DNA from: Mesostigma viride
Lineage: Eukaryota; Streptophyta; Mesostigmatophyceae; Mesostigmatales; Mesostigmataceae
NCBI GenBank assembly: GCA_009746045.1
Contig: RPFO01000026.1
Location: forward strand, 3,728,563-3,792,562
DNA length: 64,000 nt
Direction: 5' to 3'
Position numbers and translations under genes: made by a program. Every line of letters begins with the position of its first letter. Position 1 is the first letter of the stretch. The notes under the pieces are model-generated. The model searched no databases and had not been told where the DNA came from. It saw nothing but the letters and a program-made list of their open reading frames with translations. This document shows, in pieces, positions 34,971 through 43,984 of the stretch.

Positions 34971-35199
34971 AAACAGCTGAAACCGCGGGCACAACAGCGA
35001 AGGCACCGTAGTCCGCAAGACGACGTGCAGGGCCACGAACCAGTTTTTTCCTTCGTCTGTCGGGGAAATGGAGGCGTGAGGGCATCGCTGTCCACGCATT
35101 TTCAAGGCTAACACTGAAAATTAGTGGCTCGAATCGGTGCTTAGCTCGTAGTTGAAGTCCCTCTCCAGATCGCTGAAAACTGGTTGGCTGAGTATACCG

Positions 35200-35230
35200 A
35201 TTTCTGGCCTGCGCTGGTTGTCTCTTTGAT
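35200..35230 (+). mobile_element. R1 3' terminus
   Basis: GATTTCTGGCCT followed by GCGCTGGTTGTCTCTTTGAT, about 245 bp upstream of the MED28 start codon. Confidence 0.65.
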
Positions 35231-35475
35231 ACCATCTATCCCCGGTGGTTTACTCGGCTTCTTACCATACCCAGTCATGGTTGACGCCAAATGAGGCAAC
35301 CTAGCTTACCCATTTCGGCTGTGTGAATATACGTAAAGAAATCACAACGAATATGTTTGCGTGGATGTACACCGATTGAATAGTGGCTGTTTGGCTGCTG
35401 TCGCCGCCGTGCATCCAGCGCCACGCAAGTGGTTGAGCACATTCCCATTTATATCTAAAGTTGACTGCATCCAGA

Positions 35476-37744
35476 ATGGGAATTCCAGGGACTGAAGACG
35501 AAATTGATGAAACGAATGAAGCTATTTTGGACCCTGTAGTAAAGGAATGGACTACGAAAGTGGAGCTGTGCCATAGCTTTTTGGCCACAATGACCGAATC
35601 GTTAGAAGTGATCATGCCGCTGCAGAACTTCGAAATTGGGAAGGGCACTGAAAGCGCAGAACAGCTGAGGAAGCTGGCGAATTACGCAGGTACATTTTCT
35701 GTGCACGCAGAAAGGCCATCTGCGCCACACTGAATAAGATTTGCTTACGTGTCCTTGCTGCTATGCATACCTTTTACTATACTCTGGCAGCGTCAGTTTA
35801 GAGGTTGCATCATCGTGCACAGGGGAACTTCAAAGTACTCGCACAACGACGGGGCCGAAGTAAATATCCGGACTGCTAATAGCCTGACCGTAAATAGCCG
35901 CTATCCCAGTTATTTAATCCTATCCTTTCCTCTACCCTCCTGCCTTGTGGTGCTACACATGCATAATTATTTTCAAAGTTTGGGCTTGCAGCGGCATCAA
36001 GAGAGTAAACACAGTACTTGTGACATGCTATTGCACATGCACACAAGTGTTTCCTTCCCTTCCGCCCTCTTCCCTCTTCTTCTCTTACCCACTTCTTCCC
36101 TTCCCAAAAGGCCCATAAACATAGGCTTGCCCCCCTAACTACCCTATGGAATGGATACTGAACTACTCATTCTTAGCCCTCGTACTGTTGGAAATATCAT
36201 CTATTTTCATCGTCTATTTTTAGACGACGTGTCCAAGTCCGTGGAACGCTTCAAGGAAGCAGCTGAACAGCTCAAAGACACATTTGTGGCGCTCAAGTTG
36301 GCGGTGCTGAACGGCGACTTTAAGTCGCTAATGTCACCGCCGCGTCAACCCCTGAGCCACTGCCTGGTGAGCAGTAGATTCTTGCATGCTTGTGTATGTT
36401 CTTTTTGTATTCTTTTCTTCTCTTTTTTCTCTTGTATGCGGCCACGGAGCAGCTGCCTGGATTCATGCATGTTGTTGGACATGCCAGGCCAGGGCTGTTG
36501 TAAACTCTATTGTACATGCCTTTTCGTATGTGCTGTTGTGACTGTTATTGCTGTACCTGCTGCTGTAAACGCTGTTGTACATGTGTTTGCGTAAGCGCCA
36601 CGATGTTGCTTCCTCTCATTTGAGTAATGACCGAGTCTGTTTCGATGACAACGTCCCATCCATATGCGCCCATAAGGACAGTAAACCCATGGATTCGCCA
36701 GGCAACCCCTAGAAAGCGCCTGGTTTCGACTAGGTTGACATTGGGTGGCTACCATTTCGTGGATGAGTATGTATGCCGTGGTGTGTTCATGCGGTGACAG
36801 CAGCCAACTGCTATCATATAGCTAACGATGTCATGACACCATCGTGACATCAGAAGCCAATCAATCGCCAAGTCCTGCAATTAACCGTCATCTGTTTGCC
36901 GCAGGCGTATGGCATACCCCATGTAACGTTGGTGGGTGGGTGGGTAGATGTATTGTGGGTGGTGGCACTGGTGGGACGGGAAGGGATTGTGTGGTCCAAT
37001 GCGGTCCGGTGTGTGCAGCTTTTGGGTTGTTTGACTGTGATATTATTCTACGTTTTCATGAGGTGATGGCATCGCCCCTGTTGATGGAGGTGCACCTCGT
37101 TGTGTTGTGCAAGTAAGTAAGTAAGTAAGTAAGTACTTGCGTGTCATGCGCAAAGGCATGCCACGGAGTACTATGCTAATCTCATTAGAAGTGTGTGTTG
37201 TGCCGTGTGGCAGCATGTTGTGTGTTGTTGCTTGCGTGCAGGTATTTGAATTGGAATTGTATCGTCATGCCGTGTACCCTACTAGGTTGCATCCTGTCGC
37301 ATTGTGCTGCGTTGTCTTGCATTGTGAGTGGTCGACTTCCATGTTTCTTTGATACAGCTTCAAAATACTGTGTTGTGTTGCGAGCATCTGATTTTTCATG
37401 TTAAGGTGATGCTGTGTGAAGATGAGTAAGATTCCGTGGTGCGGTTGTGCGTTGTGGGTGCTTGATTTTATGATTATCTTGATGCAGTGTGAAGTCACTG
37501 TGGTGGTCCGTCGCGTTTCAGGCGTCTGATCTTGAATGATGTTTTCCTTATACGGTGTACCTTCTTGTCTTCAATGATTTCGGGCTGCGTGTGCCAGATG
37601 CTAGTGGACGAGATCACGCGGCTGCACAATGAGATCCAGGACAAGGACAAACGCATGCTCGAGTGCTCGCGCACACTGCACACGTGGGCTGAGCGCGTCA
37701 AGGAGCTCAAGGAGCAGCACACACGCACGCTTGCCGCCGTGTAG
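35476..37744 (+). CDS. MED28: Mediator subunit 28-like protein
   Basis: Three exons (35476-35689, 36224-36366, 37598-37744) join in phase to 504 nt, 167 codons plus TAG. Donors are GTACAT and GTGAGC; acceptors follow TTTTTAG and GTGCCAG. The protein is almost all helical. Residues about 10-45 (ETNEAILDPVVKEW) open it, followed by VERFKEAAEQLKDTFVALK and a C-terminal coiled coil, DEITRLHNEIQDKDKRML to VKELKEQHTRTLAAV. Land-plant MED28 has the same order: a VERH..DFMEAAKKLQLYF-like helix, then EI..ME.ELKTKD, then a VKEQIEKH-type end, and a similar length (about 156 aa). MED28 belongs to the head/middle interface of Mediator in the nucleus. Similarity is by pattern only, so another small coiled-coil protein remains possible. 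The 3' end is locally duplicated. Confidence 0.6.
37112..37192 (+). repeat. (AAGT)n-headed dispersed element
   Basis: AAGTAAGTAAGTAAGTACTT, CGTGTCATGCGCAAAGGCAT and GCCACGGAGTACTATGCTAA are followed by TCTCATTAGAA. The inverted copy is at about 40578-40656. This copy lies in MED28 intron 2. Confidence 0.75.
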
Positions 37745-37985
37745 CAGCAGTGACAGCGCTAACCGATAAGATACAACATCACTCTTGAACTGTCAAGGAT
37801 TGTTGCTGGACTAATTCATGCACGTTTGGCTTGCATCAAGGAGCAGCATGCGCGCACGCTCACCGCCGTGTAACAGCACTCATCAACAAGATACAACGTG
37901 ATTAAAATGGACTGGCAAGAATTGTTACTGGACTAATTCATAATTGCTTGGCTTTCATGAAGGAGCAGTGCTCACGCGCACGTAG
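37710..37985 (+). repeat. Tandem copies of the MED28 3' end
   Basis: AAGGAGCAGCACACACGCAC through GCCGCCGTGTAG and the following 100 bp recur from about 37838 (AAGGAGCAGCATGCGCGCAC, ACCGCCGTGTAA), and a third partial unit starts at about 37960 (AAGGAGCAGTGCTCACGCGC). The period is about 122-128 bp. The copies carry the last 11 codons and a stop, but no reading frame of their own. Confidence 0.8.
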
Positions 37986-38383
37986 TTGTCTCACTTCACA
38001 TGCTGGCCGCCGTGTTCCAGATTCAACAAATTCATGCAGGAATCGCCCCGCGTTGCGTGACTGCGTCTACTGGTTCAAGATGCCGGGTAGTGCTCATCCT
38101 GCCTAGTACGCGTACGTACGACTCTGCCTCGACCGATCGTGACATTGATGCTAGCGCTAGCTAAGTAGGATAGGCTTGGCGCGCGGCCCCTGCACCGGCC
38201 ATGGGCGACTCTCCACAGGTATACCGAGCCCTAGCCTGGCAGCGCTGCATGTGGCACGTACATGGCCCTGAGAAAGCTCGAGCTAGCTATAGATTAAGCA
38301 TGGGCGTACCTCGATCCTCCCCGTCCTCGCCAATACAGGGCGGATTGAATGTGGACGATCGCGGATGCGCATGCGCGCATATC

Positions 38384-39178
38384 GATCAAGGAGACAACCA
38401 GCGCAGGCCAGAAATCGGGAGAAGCCGGACCATATGGTAGCTCGTACGTCATTAGAGTCTTTGTATCAGGGTATGCCTCGATCGCATTTCGGACGAGATT
38501 AGGCAGCGTAGGATAGCATTTGTGTATGACATCTTGCTCGCACCAGTGAGGTCGACACCGCCCTTGGTCTGGCCGGCCCCCAGCGGCTTGGCCAACCAGG
38601 GCGGCACATCCTGACCTGGCCTGCCCCCTTAAGGACATCCCTAGAAAGCTAGGTAAGCCTGCCATGAACTACACCCAGATGTTGATGGCCGACCTAGTGG
38701 TCCCAGCTCAGTTTGCACACCGCATTCACTCCCTCTCTCTTCTTTGGACTGCATGCCATGCAGAACAAGACGCGGTGGCAGAGGAATGTCCAGGCTCACA
38801 CGCCAGCCCCTGTGGGCAAGCTTGCCCCCTCCCCCCAAATGGAAAGGGCGTTCTGCTGAATAAGTGTAGTTAGGATTTTTCTAGACTAGATAGCTTAGTT
38901 AGGTTCGTTCGATTACGCGGCTTCGCCCACCTCCACCCATCCAGCAAGGAATATGTGCTACATGATCTCCCAACGGAGACATGTTATAATTTAGTTTATA
39001 TTAATTTTAGTTTAATAGCTCGAGCCTGCCGTTATCTTTTCCGCATTTTCGAGTTGTTCAGGACGGATGATGAATGTGAATGGAGATGGAAATGTGTAGC
39101 CTTGTGCCTTGAAATTATGGCTGGCTTACGTGTTGAGCGACTAGACATGACCTAGACGGTGGGGCCGGAAATATGCAT
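38384..39178 (+). mobile_element. R1 long copy split by LINE copy C
   Basis: The left part, 38384-38444, starts ATCAAGGAGACAACCAGCGC and runs to GGTAGCTCG. The right part, 39016-39178, resumes with TAGCTCGAGCCTGCCGTTAT and runs to GACCTAGACGGTGGGGCCGG. Removing 38445-39015 and one TAGCTCG restores a continuous R1 copy. Confidence 0.8.
38445..39015 (+). mobile_element. LINE copy C, 5'-truncated, 7-bp target duplication
   Basis: This 571-bp insertion is flanked by TAGCTCG at 38438-38444 and 39016-39022. It encodes broken remnants of the LINE C-terminus (MNYTQMLMADLVVPAQF, HSLSLLWTA) with several indels, then the family 3' UTR (TGTAGTTAGGATTTTTCTAG, ATCTCCCAACGGAGACATGT) and an AATTTAGTTT-type tail. 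Confidence 0.85.
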
Positions 39179-39310
39179 CAAAATTGGCCCACATGGATTG
39201 AGGTACAGGTTATACATTAAAAATATAATTACTTACAGCAGAGTGAAATCACTCAAACCAAGGCAAACGCCCAGCTATAAACCTATATACGGAGCCATGT
39301 CAAAGCTCTA

Positions 39311-39895
39311 TTAATAAATTAATTAGGAACATAACTCCGTTGGGAGTACATGTAGCACATATCAAGGAGACATGTAGCACATATCCCTGAGAAGGGGCAT
39401 ATGGCACTACACTCTGGGCTACTTCCTGCAAGGGTGGGAATGTAAGCTATACCCTTGTGCCCGGCACTGAACCCAGTGTGCCCGGCACTGAACGCAAATG
39501 GTTTTCACCTTTGCGGAGTGTCTGATCAGAATATACCCTTGCTCTAGGTGCACCAGGGCACCTGCACCCTCATGATCTATCGCCACGCTATTCTGATCTA
39601 TCGCCACGCTATGCCCAGCTAAGGGGGAGCATGTCATGTGGGGGAAGATCATCATGGCTATACAAGAGCTAGGGCATGGCTTCTCAACAGAGAGCATCTC
39701 TCTGCCTAGGCATAGCATGGCTAAATTCTTAACGCAAAATCCACGGGGGTCCCATTATAGGCATGGCTCGGCTAAATTTTGAAGGCATCATCATCCATGG
39801 GGGCCCGTTATGGGCGCATATGCGCGTGGGCCATGTATGCTAGGCTAAGCCTGACTAATCTACACTACCTGACTAATCTACACTACCAGGTAGAT
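39311..39895 (-). mobile_element. Retroposon R2, inverted copy with internal insertion
   Basis: The reverse complement matches 41079-41519: AATTAATTAGGAACATAACT at one end, then CTACTTCCTGCAAGGGTGGG, AGAGCTAGGGCAT and TAATCTACACTAC at the other. Relative to that copy it holds about 85 extra bp at about 39455-39537 from the 4269-4985 repeat family. It forms a large inverted repeat with 41079-41519. Confidence 0.75.
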
Positions 39896-40680
39896 GCACC
39901 TCATCCTATGGCAGGGTCCCCTTGTCCCATCGCAACCCACTGGCAAACTTGCGCGCGCCGGGCACCGGCGCGGCGCGACCCGGACCTATGTCAGTGACAC
40001 AACTGCTTGAAGATGCAGGGCTTCTGGGACTATCCGTACTCCGCGCCCGCATGATTGACAAGGAGAAATGGGCTGCCATCTGCGATAAGCGATGGCATCG
40101 ATCCCGAGGGGTATGCTCCTGTTTTCTCCCCACGGGCCCCGCGGCCCGTTGCTAGCCAGGGTAGAAGTCCGCAGGTGGAGGTTATTGGTCCTGAGGATAG
40201 CCGCTACACTACGTACCGCCTCGTCTGCCATTACAGTAGAGCCTGGACAGCTCGGATGAGGATTACATCCGCATCTAGTGCTTAACGGTTGGGGGATGAT
40301 GCAGACGATATTTGTTTAAACCGGTTTGTGTAATTATCAGGCGGAGCCAATTTTCGGAAGAACCGTTAGGTTCGCCAGAATTGGCGAAGCTTATAAGGCC
40401 GTACACGTGAGAAAACATAGGAATAGGGGATGAAAATCCGTCAATCCATCCATCCATACATACATACATACATCCACCGAATTTGTCCCTAATTTGCAAG
40501 CAGAAGGGTGAGGTTCTTCCGAAAATTGGCTCCGCCGTAGAGTTTCAACGGGCAAGTTGCAAACACGCACGTTACTTGATTTTTCTAATGAGATTAGCAT
40601 AGGACTCCGTGGCATGCCTTTGCGCATGACACGCAAGTACTTACTTACTTACTTACTACACTACTGGTATATATTCCCTA
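39896..40680. other. Spacer between inverted R2 copies
   Basis: No gene is recognised. It holds the 24-bp inverted repeat at 40341/40512 and an (AAGT)n element at about 40578-40656 in reverse orientation. Confidence 0.5.
40341..40535. repeat. Perfect 24-bp inverted repeat with 147-bp loop
   Basis: GCGGAGCCAATTTTCGGAAG plus AACC at 40341-40364 is exactly reversed at 40512-40535 (GGTTCTTCCGAAAATTGGCT plus CCGC). This is consistent with terminal repeats of a tiny non-autonomous DNA element. I see no clear target duplication. Confidence 0.75.
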
Positions 40681-42476
40681 GTCTGAGGTGGCAGGAGGTG
40701 CCTGCCAGGGCTTGTGGTCAACGTGGATGACCGCCCCCCTCCAGTATACCGGCTTCCCCCCTGCGCTCTGCCGGAGCTGAAGGTAGGTCGGCCATAGCTC
40801 GCGTCGCCGCTGTTGCTGGGCCAGGGTCAAGTCGTCGTCCAGCGTGAAGCGAGTCTCCGAGAGCTTCTTGCGGCATTTAAGGAACGCCAGCTTGTCCGCC
40901 ATGTGGTGAGGAGCACGGGTGCCGGGCCAGCCTTACCCCGCGGGGAAGGCGGACAGCCGACATCCGCAGCTCACCAGTGAGTTGCATGGGGGCTAAAATG
41001 GCGCGCTTAAATGCCTCGAGAAGGCTCGTGGAGGTCTCACCTGCCGGCTGGTCGAAGTGCTTGTCGATGACATTGTGGCCGCAGTAGTGTAGATTGGTAA
41101 GGCTTAGCCTATCATGTGGCCCACGCGCATGTGCGCCCATAATGGCCCCCATGGATGATGCCTTCAGAATTCAGCCAAGCCATGCCTATAATGGGACCCC
41201 CATGGATTTTGCATTAAGAATTTAGCCTTGCTATGCATATGCAGAGAGAAGTGCTCTCTGTCGAGAAGCCATGGATGCCCTAGCTCTTGTATATAGCCAT
41301 GATGATGTTCTCCACCTATGACGGGCTCCCCTTAGCTGGGAGTTGCCCGAGACTCTGGGTGGTGCAGGTGCCCTAAGTGCACCTAGAGCAAGTGTTGTTT
41401 ACATGCCCACCCTTGCAGGAAGTAGCCTAGAATGTATTATAGGCCATTTGCCCCTTCTCAAGGGCTATGTGCTACAGATACTCCCAACGGAGTTATGTTC
41501 CTAATTAATTAATTAATTAATTGTGGGTGCGCTTGGTGATGTCGGCCTCCTCGCGAAGGTCGAGGGCTTGTTGCTTGAGTTGTGCCGCGGTGGTACGGGA
41601 GGTGGTGGCTCGGTGGTGTGCTGCAAGTCCGCCCAGGTGGAGGGAGCATGCATCGCCGGCGCGGGCCAGCAGGTGCCGGCTGGGCGGCGATGTCCTTCAC
41701 CGCCTGGGCGGTGAGGCCGGCGCGGCGTCGTGCAAGCACTCAAGGGCGGTGGCGGTGGCTTGAAGGCGGTGGTCGAGGTCGAGAAGCTGGGCTTTGATGT
41801 CGGCAGTGGAGGCGGAAATGGCAGGAGGTGGAGGCGACGGTGGTGGAAAGGTGAGGAAGTTCAGTAGCCAGCGTGCCACCCATTGCTGCCACATCGGCGG
41901 CAAGGGGGGTCACGTGCTGCTGAAAGGCTTCCGTAAGGATGGAACGAAGGGTGGGGGCGGAGATGGATGGAGCCCAGATCTTGCCGTCAGAGCGCATGAG
42001 AAGGGAGTTGAGGATGGCGTGTTGGAGGTAGGCACGGTTGCGCCCGTCCAGCGTGCTGATGTTGTACCACCAGCTGCCGTCCGAGCAGATGCGGCGATTG
42101 ATGTCGTGGAGATGGAGGCACAGGTCGTAAAGCGAGGCGTAGTCCCCGTGGAAGATGCAATGCAGGGCAGTTGCCGGGCCGGACATGTTGGTGCAGTCGT
42201 GCAATCATCGACCTTGAAAGGTTCAGGCCGAAAGCGCGGTTCTGAGGGGCGTGAATACCCTCCTTTGCTGTCGGCTGGGCGGCTGCGTTTCGGGTCAGGC
42301 GATGCCGATGGCGAGGCATTGAGCCCGGGAGGTTACTGGGCGACCACCAGTGCACGACTAGTGTCACCGCTGCCTGCCGGACCTGAGGGCGAAGCTGCAG
42401 CCTGAGCTGCAGACGGATTTTCATGGCCGAGCGCATCCGCTAAACTGCGTTGCGTCAAGGGGCGTTTGCTCGTCAT
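40681..42476 (-). pseudogene. Decayed LINE ORF1-type protein, interrupted by R2
   Basis: It reads from an ATG at 42476 (MTSKRPLTQRSLADALG), through a stop and frame shifts, into MSGPATALHCIFHGDYASL and a coiled coil (ADIKAQLLDLDHRLQATATA) ending DLREEADITKRTHN at about 41527. There the 441-bp R2 insertion breaks it. It resumes at 41078 with VIDKHFDQPAGETSTSLLEA and ends RFTLDDDLTLAQQQRRRELW to WQAPPATSD-stop. The C-terminal half matches the plus-strand ORF1 at 43107-43711. The coiled coil followed by a single-strand-binding-like domain is the layout of L1-type ORF1 proteins. At least two frame breaks make it a pseudogene. Confidence 0.65.
41079..41519 (+). mobile_element. Retroposon R2, intact copy with 7-bp target duplication
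   Basis: It is flanked by ATTGTGG at 41072-41078 and 41520-41526. It ends in the hairpin ACTCCCAACGGAGT and an (AATT)n tail, as LINE/SINE insertions do. Its 3' end resembles that of the LINE copies (TGTGCTAC, CTCCCAACGGAG), suggesting it uses the LINE machinery. It has no coding capacity. Confidence 0.8.
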
Positions 42477-42483
42477 ATATATT

Positions 42484-43107
42484 GCGTAATTAAAATTAAA
42501 TTAAATTAAATTATAACATGCCTCCGTGGGGGGGTCATGTAGCACATATTCCATGATGGATGGGGTGGAGGAAGCCGCGTGATCGAACTATCCTACTAAC
42601 TCTAAGCTATCTAGAAAATCCTAACTACACTACTCATCAAAACGCCTCCTCCGCTTGGGGGGAGGTGGCTTGCCCACAGGGTCGGGCGTGTGTGCCTTGA
42701 CAATCTTCTTCCACTGCGTCTTGTCCTGCATGGCAGTCCAAAGACGGGAGAGAGAGTGGATGCAGTGCTCAAACTGGGCTGGGACCACTAGGTCGTCCAG
42801 CAACATCTGAACGTAGTTCGTGACAGGTTTCCCTACCCTTTTGGGAATGCCCTCGGGGCCAGGCCAGGTCAGAATGTGCCGCCCTGGCTGGCCAAGCCGC
42901 TGGGGGCCGGCCAGACCAAGGGTGGTGTCGACCTGGCTGGTGCGGGCAAGGTGTCCTACAAATGCTATCCTACGCTGCCTAATCTCGTCCGAAACACGAG
43001 GCATGCCATGATACAAAGACTCTGATGATGGACGCTCGGAAAAACCTACGTTCAGGACCTGTCGGAGCATCCTGTAAACCGTGCCGTCTAGCCTAGCTGC
43101 CAGTCCC
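42484..43107 (-). mobile_element. LINE copy D, 5'-truncated, best-preserved C-terminus
   Basis: The minus-strand frame from about 43107 runs without stop through ARLDGTVYRMLRQVLNVGF, MPRVSDEIRQRRIAFVGHLA, HSLSRLWTAMQDKTQWKK and a proline/arginine tail (KPPPPKRRRRFDE-stop at 42630). The 3' UTR and an (AATTT)n tail follow to 42484. It begins within the codons for KLAAR, where homology to copies A and B ends abruptly. It separates two head-to-head ORF1 sequences. Confidence 0.8.
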
Positions 43108-43711
43108 AAAGATAGCGGAGCAGACGGCCACCATCGCATCCCAGCCACCCCGGCTGGATGCTGGTGACCTCCCGCCGCTCTCCTATGCGGACCTGCTGCG
43201 GACCGCGACCGCCTCCACCACCGACGCCATCGCTACGAAGCTCCAGGAGCTGGAAGACCTCCGCCAGGCTCAACAACAGGAGGCCACCGACCGCGCCCGC
43301 CGCGACTGCCGGGTGGTGCTACGTCGCTTCCCCCAGAAGCCAGGTGAGACGTCAACCTCCCTTGCCGACGAGCTTAAGGACCAGCTCCTTACCCTCATGG
43401 GCCTGGTAGGTGAGGTAGAACTGCGTGGGTGCCACCGCCTTCCCCACTCACGGGACAAGGCGGCTCCCCCACCAGTCCTGCTCACCTTCCCTTCCCGTGA
43501 GGACAAGCAGCGGTTCCTCTCTCGTCGCAAGCGGTTGCACGACCTCACCTGGACGCTGGATGACGACCTGACCCCCGCTCAGCAGCAGCAGCGACGTGAC
43601 CTGTGGCCTGAATACCTCCGCCACAAGCAGGACCCCCAGAAGCCCAAGGTGTACTGGAGGGGCGGGGACCTGATGATCAACCACAAGATGTGGACGCCCC
43701 CAGCGGGCTAG
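43107..43711 (+). CDS. LINE ORF1-type protein, 5'-truncated
   Basis: An open frame from the LINE D junction to TAG at 43711 has no ATG at its start. It reads PPLSYADLLRTATASTTDA, a Gln/Glu-rich coiled coil (TKLQELEDLRQAQQQEAT), then a small folded domain: RVVLRRFPQKPGE, VLLTFPSREDKQRFLSRRK, WTLDDDLTPAQQQQRRDLW and KPKVYWRGGDLMINH. Nucleic-acid-binding ORF1 proteins of L1-type LINEs have this coiled-coil plus RRM-like plus C-terminal layout. It shares clear similarity with the minus-strand ORF1 remnant at 40681-42476. The N-terminus is lost. Confidence 0.6.
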
Positions 43712-43984
43712 AATAGCTTGTAGCCCTAGCTTGACTTCATTGGTAGTCACTGCCGCCATGGCAGCCATGCTTAGACTGTTTGCCTAGTTGTGCCACCTTA
43801 CCTAGTCACGTGCACCGCAAACGCACGGTACACAACCAGCCATAGCCCGATAGCTTAGTCCTGGTACAGCCATGCTACCTATCTGCAAGTCCCCCGCTCC
43901 CATGCCACTAGTCTGCGATGCCTTCTCTCACGTATCATTCGGCACCGTGTCAATGGGAATGCAGATGCACTGCGTCCGCGCCGT

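Larger units (their letters stand above)
34030..35475. promoter_or_regulatory. Divergent intergenic region between SIK1 and MED28
   Basis: The two genes are head to head, 1446 bp apart between start codons, so both promoters must lie here. I cannot place a TATA box. It contains a GCCCATGTGCGGCGTGGGC plus (AAC)n element at 34929-34970 and an R1 terminus at 35200-35230. Confidence 0.5.

Noticed and set aside
41794-42405. 203-codon plus-strand frame
   Set aside because: Antisense to the decayed ORF1; no family features.
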